From Gordionus sp. m RMFG-2023 (Eukaryota > Nematomorpha > Gordioida > Chordodea > Parachordodidae), in contig NC_088775.1 of NCBI RefSeq assembly GCF_954871325.1, positions 47,655,561 through 47,719,560 on the forward strand: DNA of 64,000 nucleotides, read 5' to 3'. The stretch's first letter is position 1. Each line of letters opens with the position of its first letter. This document shows positions 1 through 12,002 of this stretch, one piece after another. The notes beneath the pieces were generated by a model. That model did no database searches, had not been told where the DNA came from, and worked only from the letters and a program-made list of their open reading frames with translations. The position numbers were made by a program, and so were the translations under genes.

Positions 1-1003
1 TATCAATATCATGAATAATAAATTTTATATATAATTTTAAATATCTATATATATTGTTAAATTAAATTTTTTGTACATTAATAAATATATATAATTTAAA
101 TAAAAATATTTAAACTATAAATGTATCAAATATTTAAGATGTTTTGAGCTTAGTATTCTTGTTTCAGGTGTTTTTTATGAATACTGGAGAATATTAGTGT
201 TTTAATATTATTTGACTTTAAATTGATAACTAAAATAGTTTTTGATATTAAGATATAGAATTTTGAACACTTGAGAAAAATTACTAATTAAAATTGATAC
301 TGGGATTAACTTTGGACCATGTTATAAAGCGCTTACTTTTTTTCAGGCGTTAATTATTCACTATTTTATTAAGAAGAATATTATGAGAGCAATTTTTCTC
401 ATAGATTATATAAAGGTATAGATATCTATTATCAATTTCAGGATTAGTCAATATTTTTCTTGCTAAATAGGCTTAAAACGAGAGATAAATAATAAATGCA
501 TATACAAATTATTAAGATATATCTATAATTAATTCTAGCATCTTAATCTTTTAAATTAATATTTAGAAATCTACACAATCTAGTTTCCAATATAATTTAA
601 AATGTCATCGATAGAGATTGATAAAAAAGATATGGGTGCAGATAATATATACAAAGTTATTTCTCTGTACAATGATATGTAATTTCCTTCATGAGATATC
701 GCATAAAATTTATTCTCGAAAAAAAAAACAAGTATAAATATCATTGTAAGATGTACCAAGTAAATTTTATCCTAACTAGTAACTTCAAAGAGGAAATATT
801 TTTATATCCTCAAACTTAAAAATATAATATGAATAAAACATAGATGAGTTTATGTGATAGTTGATTTTCTAAACCAGTCTATGACAATAACATATTTAAG
901 AATTTTATTATAAATTAAAATTACAAGAAATATATTAGCATCTCATTTTATCACTTAAAGATTATTATGTACCTAACTACTCGTATATATAATAACCATT
1001 TTT
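1..1003. other. AT-rich DNA with no recognisable feature
   Basis: No open frame of useful length, no repeat period and no known terminus was seen on either strand. The stretch ends where the 119-bp satellite starts. Confidence 0.6.
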
Positions 1004-2215
1004 TGTCCCTTATCTGTGATACATCCTCACTGATATTTTAATTTAACATGTTTAGGATATATTTTTTTAGCTATTTCCTTTAAAAAAATTTGAAAAAGTT
1101 CAAAAATAGCGATTATGATAATTGTCACCTATCTATGATACATCCTCACTGAATTTTTAATTTAACATGTTTAGAATATATATTTTTAGCTATTTCCTTT
1201 AAAAAAATTTAAAAAAGTTCAAAAATAAAGATTATGACAATTGTCACCTATCTATGATACATCCTCACTGAATTTTTAATTTAACATGTTTAGAATATAT
1301 ATTTTTAGCTATTTCCTTTAAAAAAATTAAAAAAGGTTCAAAAATAACGAATATGACAATTGTCACCTATCTATGATACATCCTCACTGAATTTTTAATT
1401 TAACATGTTTAGAATATATATTTTTAGCTATTTCCTTTAGAAAAATTTGAAAAAGTTCAAAAATAGCGATTATGCTAATTGTCACCTATCTATGATACAT
1501 CCTCACTGAATTTTAAATTTAACATGTTTAGAATATATATTTTTAGCTATTTCCTTTAAATAATGTGAAAAAAGTTCAAAAATAACGATTATGACAATTG
1601 TCACCTATCTATGATACATCCTCACTGAATTTTTAATTTAACATGTTTAGAATATATATTTTTAGCTATTTCCTTTAAAAAAATTGAAAAAAGTTCAAAA
1701 ATAAAGATTATGACAATTGTCACCTATCTATGATACATCCTCACTGAATTTTAAATTTAACATGTTTAGAATATATATTTTTAGCTATTTCCTTTAAAAA
1801 AATTTGAAAAAGTTCAAAAATAGCGATTATGACAATTGTCACCTATATATGATATATCCTCACTGAATTTTAAATTTAACATGTTTAGAATATATATTTT
1901 TAGCTATTTCCTTTCAAAAAATTGAAAAAAGTTCAAAAATAACGATTATGACAATTGTCACCTATCTATGATACATCCTCACTGAATTTTTAATTTAACA
2001 TGTTCAGAATATATATTTTTAGCAATTTGCTATAAAAAAACTCAAAAAAGTTCAAAAATGTCGATTATGACAATTGTCACTTATCTATGGTACATCTTCA
2101 CTGAAATTTTGATTTAACATGTCTACAATATATATTTTTATCTATTTCATTTAAAAAAGTTCAAAATAACCATCATGACAAATGGCTCTTTTCTATGGTA
2201 CATCTTTACTTAAAA
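1004..2215 (-). repeat. Satellite array, 119-bp unit with GACAATTGTC palindrome
   Basis: About ten head-to-tail units. The perfect 10-bp palindrome GACAATTGTC starts at 1236, 1355, 1593, 1712, 1831 and 1950 (with a variant at 1474), an exact 119-bp step. Each unit also has a conserved TACATCCTCACTGAA block, an AACATGTTTA block and a run of A before GTTCAAAAAT. The last two units, after about 2040, are more diverged. The same unit occurs at 24205-25620 and, inverted, at 26410-26766, and builds the arms of the hAT element at 35200-42416. Orientation is called minus relative to the 24.2-kb array. Confidence 0.95.
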
Positions 2216-2383
2216 ATTTTAAAAAATAACTATGATGGAATAGTTAAATCAGAGCGTTATAATTTAAAGAAGCTTTAAGAAACTTTCCCGCCTATAATAT
2301 TAATATCTACTAAATGTTATTTGACTTTTGGTCGAAAAAAATGATCTAGATATTTGGTTAGGTGAAAAAAAGCAACCCTAACT

Positions 2384-2835
2384 TTAAGGCGTCTTTAAAA
2401 AAATGATCCATATTTTGGGTCGGATTGAATAAAACGACCCGATGTTTGAGTCTGAGTCAGAAAAACGACCCAAACTTTGAGTTGGAGTCGAAAAATACGA
2501 TCTAAACTTCAAGTTGGAGTCAAAAAATACGACCCAAACTTCAAGTTTGAGTCGAAAAATACGACCCAAACTTCAAGTTTGAGTCGAAAAATACGACCCT
2601 AACTTCAAGTTTGAGTCGAAAAATACAACCCAAATTTTGAGTCGGAGTCGTAAAAAACGACCCATATTTTGGGTCGAGGTCGTTTTTTTCGGCTTGGACT
2701 TGGGTCGGAGTCGAAAAAAACGACCCATATTTTGGGTCGAAGTCGTTTTTTTCGGCTTGAACTCGGGTCGAAGTCGTAAAAAACGACCAAAACTTTGAGT
2801 TGGAGTCGAAAAAAACGACCCAAAATTTGGGTGAG
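2384..2835. repeat. Minisatellite, ~32-bp unit rich in GTCG/CGAC
   Basis: Repeats of GAGTCGAAAAATACGACCC followed by AAACTTCAAGTTT step by 32 bp (for example 2549 to 2581). Units become shorter and more varied toward 2835. Open frames across it are a by-product of the repeat and are not genes. The inverted GTCG/CGAC pairs would let single strands fold back. Confidence 0.9.
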
Positions 2836-2864
2836 CTATGTTCGAGCCGACTCGGCTAAGCCGA

Positions 2865-2876
2865 TTAACAACACTA
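2865..2876 (-). repeat. hAT-type terminus TTAACAACACTA (lone end)
   Basis: TTAACAACACTA matches the outer end of the hAT element that finishes at 51606. No partner TAGTGTTGTTAA was found upstream, so this is at most one end of a related element whose other end is lost, with the 32-bp minisatellite as possible internal sequence. Confidence 0.35.
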
Positions 2877-2879
2877 GCT

Positions 2880-3739
2880 ACTGGTAAGCATATCCTTAAT
2901 AAATGAGTTCCTTTCTAACTTAAACCATCCCTAATATTCTTTAAAAAATAGCAAGAAAGTGACAATTATATTTTTATCATTATATATATATGTATCTTAA
3001 AATCTAAATTAAAAAAATTAATTTAAAAATCCTGAAATTTTTTTAGGATTTTCCTTTTTTAAGGACTTCTACAGGAGATTAGCATTTGGCAGTATTGATG
3101 GGGCACAAAAACTGAAATGTAGTATTAAATTGTAAGAGGACATTTTGTTTACACTAATTGTTTTATTTATTGCCTTGCACAATTTGCATCTGACAGAGTT
3201 TCGGTATGATTTCCTTCATCTTTAATCTTAAAATACTCCTAATAAAAGTTAAAATCATTTAAATATTTCCAAAGCTCATCCTGCAATTTCAATCTCAAGC
3301 TCCTTCTTGTTTTCCCTCTCCCTGCACAAATTATCTAAATTAATCTATATATATATTTATTATTAAGAAAACGATGTCATCTTCCAAAATTAAATAAATT
3401 AATGAAACAAGTTAAAAAAAAATTTTTTTTTAAATATATCCTTCTTTATGTAAATTATAGATAAAAACATAGAGATTTATTTTGACAAATATGAGATTTA
3501 TTTTTTATAGCGAAGCGAAATTTTCAAAATAATCTTTATAATAAAATAAAACTATATTTCTACTATAACAAAAATATTTAATTACCGATAATGAAAAATA
3601 AACTACATCGTTCACTCACAAAGTTGCCAAATTAAAATTTCCAAATCAAAGAAGTAAATAATTTTTGCAGGTATATAGTCAATCCGCGTACGTAGGGTGA
3701 AGAGATTATTGAGCGCATTGACTTACTTTTTATTATCAT
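2880..3739. other. AT-rich DNA with no recognisable feature
   Basis: No gene, no repeat family and no terminus recognised. The left edge of the hAT1 element follows at 3740. Confidence 0.55.
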
Positions 3740-4246
3740 CAGCGTCTACATGGCCGGGGGGGGGGGTGTAGGAGACAAATGCCTCCAAAATATATTAGCA
3801 TTTTTATCGATTTTAAGGGGTTGATATTAATTTTTTGGGGGTAGGCATTATTTTTTTGGGGGTAGGTATTGATTTTTGGTGGGTAATTTTTGATTTGAAT
3901 TATAATCTTTTTTTAATCCATTAATTGATACGATTATGATGGTTATCGTTTGATTTTCTGAAAAATGTCAATTAAAGTAAAGATATTTGTCAATTAATAA
4001 ATAATATAAATTTTCTTTGTCATTTCATTTAGCATTTTATCAAGTTAATATTTACACATTTCCTATTTGGTACTTTTCTTAGAGGTTAATATATTTATAT
4101 TATGTTTTTTAATAAATTTATAGATTTTAGGAGGATAAATTTTAGGTAATGTTTTGAGTCATGCATAAAAACATATATCAGCAAGCAAAGAATAATAAAA
4201 AACATAATATGTAAAAAATTATATTATAATAATTATTTCTTTCTAG

Positions 4247-4546
4247 ATGCCAAGTAACAAAACCATATTTAAAGTTAAGTGCAATATTAAAAATTGCAAA
4301 ACTTTTAAAATAAGAAGTGACAAGATACATGAACATTATAAACATAAACATCCTCATGTCAAGCCAGCTGATATGAAATTTACAAAGGTAGCCATCAAAA
4401 GAGATAATAATAATTGGGTATCTTTAAATTGTGATATTCCATATAATATCACAAATGGAGTTGAAACCCAGTTGCAAAAAAAGACAATAACATCTTATTT
4501 CCAAAAAGTAATATTTTTATTTATTATTGTAACTATAAATTTGTGA
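4247..4546 (+). pseudogene. hAT1 putative first exon: zinc-finger-like segment and TITSYF motif
   Basis: A 99-codon frame. Residues ~12-35 hold two Cys and three closely spaced His (C..NC...H..HYKHKH), resembling a C2H2-type finger. Near residue 79 is QKKTITSYF, which resembles a PCNA-interacting (PIP) box. Position and orientation fit the 5' exon of the transposase that resumes downstream; the last ~18 residues are hydrophobic and probably intronic, after a donor near the PIP-like motif. Assignment to the transposase is inference from order and strand; the frame alone has no recognised full-length family. Confidence 0.45.
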
Positions 4547-5159
4547 ATTAATAGAAACTGATTTAAAATTTTACCAGAATAATATTAATATTAAAGTAGT
4601 CAGGGTATAGAGAAAATAAATTATATATATTATTATTTAATGTTTTTTAACTGTTTATCACACTATTTTTATATCTATATATACTTTATAAAGTTCAATT
4701 TAACAATATGTTTAATAAGTTAATAATAATAATTTAAAACCAAAGTTTTAAAAAAACTTATTAAGTTAATATAATGTAGTAAAATAAGGTAATGTTAATT
4801 TCTAGGAATTTTTAAATTTAAATCTTTTCATCTTTAATTGAATTAAGACTTCAAATTCTTTTACTTTTTTTAAATATAAATCTTATAAAATATGATTTGG
4901 AATCAACTATTTTCAAAATGTTATCTGTGTGAGTTTCATCCCCTTTATTTAAATTATGTGTTATATTAGGTATGTTTATTATCATTGTTTTATTTAGCTA
5001 TTAGAATTTCTTTAGATAATATACTTTCATCATGAATTTCACAATTTTATTTATACTTAATATTGTTTTTATTTTTATAGTCATTATAATATTGTTTTAT
5101 GATTTCTTCATGTGATCGCAGTTTTATATTAATCTGCATCTATCATGCCTATGAATCTT

Positions 5160-5340
5160 TCAAGTATATTTTAAAAATGTTTTTACATGATCTAACAAAG
5201 TCATATTGATGTTTATGATTATTGCGTTCAAAATATGTGAATTCCCTTTGTATTCTACATTTACTTGTGCTTTACCTATTACTTGTATCATCTTTCCATT
5301 GTAACCTGATAACTTTATGTTGGACTTCATAATATTTTTA
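5160..5340 (-). pseudogene. Fossil fragment resembling a Gypsy protease C-terminal region
   Basis: On the minus strand a peptide with IKLSGYNGKMIQVIG followed by VEYKG and LLDHVKTF lines up with the protease region of the Gypsy element at 59180-59500 (TKLTGYDGKRIELLG, KYEEK, LLGRTWIKVF). It is a short isolated remnant lying inside the hAT1 element, upstream of the triplicated exon. No LTR or other Gypsy part was seen next to it. Confidence 0.5.
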
Positions 5341-5387
5341 ATACCTGTTTTCTCAATCATGTATTCTTGTAGAATTAAAACATTTAT

Positions 5388-6180
5388 TAAAAACTTAATT
5401 ATAATGTAGTTAAAAAAAATTATCATTTGCCTAAAAATTTATTAAAAATATAGTTATCATAAGGTAAGAAATTAAACTCCTCTTTATTTATAGAAAATCT
5501 CAGTTATTGAAGATTCACAAATTGTATTATCTCCTCATCCAATCCCCAGTTCCAGTGAGGTGTTTACTTTGTATGATGAGGTATTTAATTTAAATACGAA
5601 TTATATGATAACTTTTGAAAGAAATAAATTATGATTATGAGGTTAATTAGATATTTCCAACCTTTATTAAAAACTTAATTATAATGTAGTTAATAATAAA
5701 ATGACCATTTGACTAAAATTTTATTAAAAATATAGTTTTTCTTAAGTAAACAAATTATACTCTTTATAGTAAATCTCCAATATTGAAGATTCACAAATTG
5801 TATTATCTTCTCATCCAATCCCCAGTTCCAGTGAGGCGCTTACTTTGCATGATAAGGTATTTAATTTAAATACGAATTATATGATAACTTTTGAAGAAAA
5901 TAAATTAGGACATTTAAATATTTCCAACATTTATTGATTAACTTAATTATAATGTAGCTAAGAATAAAATGACCATTTGGCTGAAATTATATTAAAAATA
6001 GATTTTCATAAGTAAACAAATTATACTCTTTATTTATAGCAAATCTCCAATATTGAAGATTCACAAATTGTATTATCTCCTCATCCAATCCCCGGTTCTA
6101 GTGAGGCACTTACTTTGCATGAGGCATTATATTTAAATAAAATTTATATAATGACTTTTGAAGGGAATAAATTATGAGGA
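5388..6180 (+). repeat. Three tandem copies (~250-280 bp) of a transposase exon with its splice sites
   Basis: Copies at about 5388-5668, 5669-5934 and 5935-6180. Each starts with ACTTAATTATAATGTAG, then an intron-like tract ending in TATAG, then an exon that reads IEDSQIVLS-HPIP-SSE, then a GGTATTTAA donor-like site in the first two copies. The third copy has GGCATTATA in place of the donor and reads on into the next coding exon at 6158. The exon peptide, rich in Ser and Pro around SPHPIPSSSE, is of the kind found before the TTF-type zinc finger in ZMYM1-like transposases. In-frame conservation across copies suggests the duplication arose while the gene was functional or recently so. Confidence 0.8.
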
Positions 6181-8695
6181 TATTCAAAGTCCAAGTCTTA
6201 TTCAGCTATACAAAAAAAAGGAACCAAATGACCCTTTTCACTTTATATTATTTAGGATGACAAATATTTTAATAAATTTCATAATTGCTGTAGACCCTTG
6301 TAAGCCATGTACAAATAAATTTCAATATCCTGTTACTAACAAGAGGTTTTAAATAATATTTATTTTCATTAATTTTTACCCATCCATTATTTCTATACCA
6401 ATATATTTTTTTTTACTTTTAAAACAGGAGCATGAATATAACCTATTATAGAAAGGTTAATATAGATGGTTCCCTCAACCCCAGAAATTGGCTATCTTAT
6501 AGCACTACTTTAGACAAAGTCTTTTGTCTATATTGTATTATGTTTGGTGGCCCTAAGTCCAATACTTTTTGGACTCAACATGGGGTAAATAATTGGAAAA
6601 ACATAAAGCGTGACTTAGAGAGACACGAAGCATCTTCTCTTCATAAAGATTGTGAATATACAAACATGACTTGGCTTTCAAATAAACGCATTCAAGAATA
6701 TTTGCTATCAAATAAGCTTGATATAATCATGGAAAATCGTAATATAGTTCATAATATTATCAATGCCATTATGTACCTTATAAAATGTAATATAGCCTTT
6801 TGGGGTTCTAATTCGAATGAAGGTAATTTTATGTGTCTCATAAAATTAATGGCAAAAACGGTTCCAACTTTACGTGCATACATGGATAACAACGAAAAAT
6901 TGCGGAGAAAAAAATCAGATAAAATTTCGAGACCTTATATAAATTTACTGTCATATGGCCACGTGAAAAAAATAACTGAAATTATTAAGATAAAAATAAC
7001 AAAAAGCATTATTCAAACAATTAAAGAGAATCGTGCCTATAGCATCATATTAGATGGAACATATGATGTGTCTAAAAAAGAATGCATAGCTTTGCTTGTA
7101 CGGTATATAGAAGATGATCTGCATCCACATCCTGTAGAAAGGATCATACATGTTTTTACAACATCAGAAACCACTGGGGAAAATATAAAGAAACATGTTT
7201 TTTCTAAGTTTAATGATCTTGGTCTTCCTCTTGATTATTTGGTTGGACAAAGTATGGATGGTGCAGGGAATATGAGAGGAGTATACAAAGGAATGCAGGC
7301 TTTAATATTGAAAGAGGCTCCAAAAGCCATCTATATTTGGTGCCATGCACATCGGCTAAATTTAGTAGTTGCTCATGTTTGTGGATGCAAAATTGAAATG
7401 AAAAAGGCAATTGGAATATTAGATGAGTTATATAATTTTATGAATGGAGTTAGACGTCAAGGTGTGTTTGTTAAATATCAAATGAGAAAGTCCAAGAAAT
7501 CTCTTAAAAGAATTAAAAACACAACAAGGTAAATAAAATATTTTTAATGAAACTTATATATTTTCAGAAATTGGTCATCATCCTACAAATCTGTAGAAAT
7601 CTTTTTAGATGTTTATGAACATATTTTAGCATCATTAGTTGAATTAAAAGATTCTAATGACCCAAGCACCTCTTCCATTGCCGATGGGTTATTATCAAGA
7701 ATTAAAGATGAAAATTTTATATTAAGTCTTTTTATTTTGAAAGAAATATTGAAATGTACACATGAGGCTTGTATTGAAATGCAGGCAGTTGGTAATGATT
7801 TGGCTTTGGTAACCAAATTAATACAACATACAAAAAATAAATTACAAAAACTAAAAGGTTAATATTAGTTACTATTTTTATAAATAATTTTAAAATATAG
7901 CTAATGGAGACAATATATTTTGAAAATTACATTCCTTATCTAATAGTTTTTTGAAAAAGAATAATGTAATAACTGATTTGTACAATATGAAATCAATATT
8001 CAAATTGGATCAAACAAAATTCAATAATTATGTTGAACAAAAAAAAACAAGTTGAATAAATTAAAAAAATTTAAATTCTTATTTATTATTATAGATATAG
8101 AACGGAAATATTTTTCCCTGTTCTAAATGCAATAATTAATCACCTAAATGATCGATTTAATTATGATTGTTTAAATTTTTTATCACAGATATCCATTTTT
8201 ACTCCCGCTGGAATTATGGATAATGAAAAAATAGAAGGATGGCAAATATCCGAAATTTGTAATACTTATCAATTGGATGTCCAAAACATTGTTGATGAAT
8301 ATAATGATTTTCGCTCTTTATATTTGGAGTCTCAATCAATCATTTTTTGCGAAGATCTTTTAAAAGTTAAAAAGAATGACGCGTTATATATTGATGAAAG
8401 TAATTTATTGATATTTTATTTGTAATTGTATATAATTAAAGGTATTGCAAACGATCAAATTACCAAAGAAAATATCAACAGCGAAATCATGACCAAAATA
8501 AAAAAATGGATAAAATTTTCTTTTATATTACCATACCGACTTTTAAATCAATTAAATTCTTATTCAAATTTAAATTTATTATATAAATATTTATTAACCC
8601 TTCCTACAACTTCCTGTTCAGCCGAAAGAGCCATGAGTAAAGTAAAAATTAACAAAACTCGAATTCGGACCCATTTTTGGAAAATTTACTGTTAA
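6158..8695 (+). pseudogene. hAT1 transposase, ZMYM1-like (DUF4371 / RNase H-like / hAT dimerisation), broken
   Basis: The encoded enzyme would cut and paste hAT1. Exon 6158-6352 carries DPCKPCTNKFQYPVTNK; the main exon 6432-7528 begins with the YYRKVNIDGSLNPRNWLSY / VFCLYCIMFGG finger region, then the RNase H-like core with ILDGTYDVSKKE and GQSMDGAGNMRG (probable catalytic Asp residues) and CHAHRLNLVV. Introns of ~39-43 nt at 7529-7567 and 7858-7900 have GT-AG ends. Exon 7568-7857 continues with NWSSSYKSVEIFLDVYEHIL. Later pieces at 8092-8425 and 8426-8695 end with the dimerisation motif TSCSAERAMSKVKINKTRIRT. Stops around 7920 and 8050 and non-matching frames after 7900 show that the gene is dead, though the core exon is open over 366 codons. 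Confidence 0.85.
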
Positions 8696-9266
8696 TATCC
8701 AGCTAAATTGATGTTTTTGAAAAATTTACAATTGATGATATTATAACACAATTTGCTTTAACATCAATAAGGTTATCCAAATTATTAATAAAATAATTAA
8801 TGTATCTTTTTCACAGCGAATATATAGGCTTTTAAATAATGTATATTTAATTTAACATTTTATAATTTCAATGCAAAATATACTATAATTCATTTTATTC
8901 TAATATTTTATATAATAGCTCTATTTACAATACATGTTTTTAATGATGTGGAATCAAGCTAAATATACCTCTTTAAATTTATTCGTCTTATATTTTTTAC
9001 AATATTTTAGATCTTTTTCATAGAAATATTAATATGTTATCTCATTTAATTCACTTATATATATTTTATGAAAATAAAGTGAATACCAAATTATGAAAAG
9101 ATTGCATTATTTAAATAAAAGTTCATTATCACTTACAAATTTTTAAATTTTTTTTCCCTAAATAGGCTTGAAAGATTGTAAATAGAATTATGTTGTAAGG
9201 TTATAAATGGTGGCAGATAAGATTTTTTAAATAAAATCACTATACCATCGTAGGTCTGTAAATTTC

Positions 9267-9281
9267 GCGGCCGAAGGCCGC
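9267..9281. repeat. GC-rich hairpin GCGGCC-GAA-GGCCGC
   Basis: A perfect 6-bp stem with a 3-nt loop, 76 bp inside the right end of hAT1. It stands out in the AT-rich surroundings. Subterminal hairpins are common in hAT elements; a role is not shown. Confidence 0.7.
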
Positions 9282-9357
9282 AGGATTTTTTTTAGGTGGG
9301 TATGGGTAGATTTTGGAGGGGTTTGCCTCCATCAAATTTTCTGCCATGTAGACGCTG

Positions 9358-10379
9358 GTCTCTCATAACATATTTTTAGTTGAGCCCCCTGAGATTGTAA
9401 AGACTAGTGAAGCCCCTGCTATTTTCCATTTACCAGGCATTTTCTTATATTTACTAGGCATCATCTAATATTAATCTTTCTCATTTTTCATTCATGATTC
9501 AACATAATATGTTAAATCCAAAATGAGGTATAAATCTAAAATATTTAGTATATATTAAAATATTAAGATTTATTACCATTGCTTGAATTAAACTTGAAGT
9601 AGATTACTAATTTTCTGATGATAATAGCTAACACTTTAGTTTATATGTTAAAAATATTAAGAATTATTGTCATTGCTTGAATTAAGCCTGAAGATTGCCA
9701 AATGTTTTTAAAATCTGATGATAATTGCTAAAAATTTAGTTTATTTATAAATATAAAGATTTATTTCCTGAACTTCATTTACTTTCTTTGAAACTAATAG
9801 TTAATAATATTTGGGTGGGATTATCCAAATATCTGTTCGTTATAATATCCTCGTAAATTATTTCGAGAAATATATAACATTTTTAAACATTATGAAAATA
9901 TGTATCATAATATATTTCTGAAATTATTTCAGGAAAAGTAAAAAAAAATGATTATTCCAAGTCATATTGATTATATTTATTGTTAAAATAATAAATGTAT
10001 ATTTTTTTTAATTATATAAATATAATTGTATATATATATATATATAATAAATAAAATTATATTTAAAAAAATAGAAAATTATTGCAAATATATTATTTAA
10101 GATATAAACAGTACATAGCCCTAAGTTATCTTCATCCAATTATTTTAATTTTATCAAATAGAGCTCCACCTCTAATAAAAATCACTTTTTTTAGCAATTT
10201 AATTAATAGATGCATTCCAAGATAACAGGCCAATATATTTTCTTATAGTCCTATGTGACACAATCATTTAAAAATATTATAGTATATTTAGGGACATAAA
10301 AATCAAGTTTAAATGAAATTTATAAAATTTTAAACATTTAACAATCAATTTTTTTGAAGGAATTTATTAAAAAAATTAA
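9358..10379. other. AT-rich DNA with no recognisable gene
   Basis: Contains two loosely similar stretches near 9550-9640 and 9650-9760 (TATTAAGA-TTATT-CATTGCTTGAATTAA...) that look like a short diverged duplication, and a TA dinucleotide run near 10030. No coding signal was seen. Confidence 0.5.
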
Positions 10380-10775
10380 ATTAACAGCAAGTACAACCAA
10401 CTATTCTATAGTTTGGAAACATGGCCAATCAAAGAATCAGACGAGAGAAGTGTATAACTTATGGAGATGAGAATACATCTGGGGCAACAAGAATACTAAG
10501 AAGTTTAAATGTGCCCATTAAGACTAAGATAATGGTAAACAGACTTAGGTGGTGCACACAATGAGAAGGCCTATGAACTACATAGGAAATAAGGTTGAGA
10601 GTTTGTAAGTGATGGGCAAACGTAAAAGAGGAAAGCCAAAACTTCAATGGGGTCATAAAGTTAGAGCCAATATAAAGAAGTATAAAATTAGATAAAAGAT
10701 ATAGTATGAATAACATAAAATGAGATATTGAAGGAGCTTACCACCAGAAAAGGTGAAAGCTAAAGAGAAAATATA
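10380..10775 (+). pseudogene. LINE reverse-transcriptase C-terminal relic
   Basis: Plus-strand translation gives, in changing frames, SLETWPIKESDERSV, then ATRILRSLNVPIKTK, then RLRWCTQ, then VMGKRKRGKPKLQWGHKV and WRSLPPEKVKAKEK. These match in order the thumb and tail of many animal non-LTR reverse transcriptases (LYGSETW..., RWLGH..., GKRKRGRPKLRW...). At least two frame changes and several stops break it; the catalytic palm is absent. It is a 5'-truncated, decayed copy; the clade cannot be told. Confidence 0.7.
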
Positions 10776-10949
10776 AAAAAAATTAACAGCACAATTTAAG
10801 AAAATAGACAAATTAAAAATTGATTATTGTAATGAAAGATTTACAGCAAAATATAGGTAGATGATAGTATTAATGGAAAATTTGTATCAAATTTGATAGA
10901 AAATATTTCACAAAGATTGTACTAATGTTTTTTAAAACAGTAAAAATAT

Positions 10950-11275
10950 TTCTCTTCATCTAATATAAACATTAACCCTTATCTTTGTTGCATAGCTCCA
11001 ATCTAGTCCCTAATGCAAACTTAATTCCGTCTTTAACCTGAACCTCGTAGTTTGGTAAAAACTAAAAGAAACTTATTGGCTGCTTCGCAAGTATCATTTA
11101 AATTTGAAAACAAATATAGTAAGTCTGGTGTCCAATAAAATTAGTGTTTCTCCAAATCTAATATAAACACTAACCCTTATCTTTATTGCGTATCTTCAAG
11201 ATAGTCCCTCACGTGATCGACAAGATATCAGTTCTTAACCTGAACCGCATATTTTGGTAAATAATAAAATAGTCA
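10950..11275. repeat. Diverged tandem duplication, ~195-bp period
   Basis: The block TCTAATATAAACA-TAACCCTTATCTTT-TTGC ... TAGTCCCT ... TAACCTGAACC ... TTTGGTAAA occurs at about 10958-11060 and again at about 11157-11272. Identity is moderate. A faint echo (CCTTAGCCCTTATTTTTGTAGCATAGC) is at 33594. Function unknown. Confidence 0.7.
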
Positions 11276-11299
11276 TACTTATAATCTAATGTTGTAATA

Positions 11300-11982
11300 T
11301 TCAGATTAGACAAGAGTCTTATTCAAATTAGAAGAGTTATTGCAATTACTTAATTTCATATTAAAGACTATGTAAATGAGGATATTTCGAAGATGTAAAT
11401 TTAAAAAAAAAGATATATAGTTGAGATTTTGTGGATAAAATTCACTTTTTAATTTTTTGTAAAGAATTCTTTTTTAATTTTTAATTTTTAGCTTTGTATT
11501 ATAATTTTTTTATAATGTTAATTTAATATATTTTTAGGAAACCATAAATTATGTTATAACATTTTTGTTTCAATCTTCATACCCTTCATTATTCTATCTA
11601 TCATCTTTTATATTTAGATTCAACTTTTTACATTGGACCGAAGAGAGAAATCAAGTTAAAACAGGCTCTTCTTATTATTCATTCTAATGCAAATCATTGA
11701 TTACAGCGGGGCAAGGAGTGGTGTCGAACCAAACTGCATTCTAATGCAAAAATTCCAAAAATAAAAAGTAAGAAAAATATTTAGAGAAATGTAATTAAAA
11801 TTTAAAAGACGTATTTTTTTTTTTTAAAAAAAGAAGAAAATTTATGGTATCGTGCCGCATGATTTGCCTGCTTTTTTTAGGCAATATATTTTATTTTACA
11901 AATTAATAATTTATTATTTATTTGAAAGATTAATTTATTATATTTGATATTAATTTAATATTTATTTGAAAGGAATTTATTA
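11300..11982. other. AT-rich DNA with no recognisable feature
   Basis: No gene or repeat was recognised. It runs up to the A that precedes the TC 5' end of the Helitron-like element. Confidence 0.5.
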
Positions 11983-12002
11983 TCTATATTATAATTTTCC
12001 GA

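Larger units (their letters stand above)
3740..9357 (+). mobile_element. hAT DNA transposon (hAT1, ZMYM1-like), decayed
   Basis: The ends are inverted repeats: CAGCGTCTACATGGC at 3740 and GCCATGTAGACGCTG ending at 9357, with the CAG...CTG start and finish usual for hAT elements. Inside each end are G-rich GGGGGTAGG-type blocks that recur in the MITE at 30360-31057. The interior holds a plus-strand transposase gene split by short introns. The 8 bp on the two sides (ATTATCAT and GTCTCTCA) do not match, so one end may come from another copy or the flank has changed. A run of 11 G lies at 3756-3766 just inside the left end. Confidence 0.85.

Noticed and set aside
1004-2215. Regular direct repeats suggesting a CRISPR array
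   Set aside because: The whole 119-bp unit repeats without unique spacers, the DNA is eukaryotic, and no cas genes exist.
2384-2823. Open frames of 61 and 72 codons on the minus strand
   Set aside because: They are translations of the 32-bp minisatellite.
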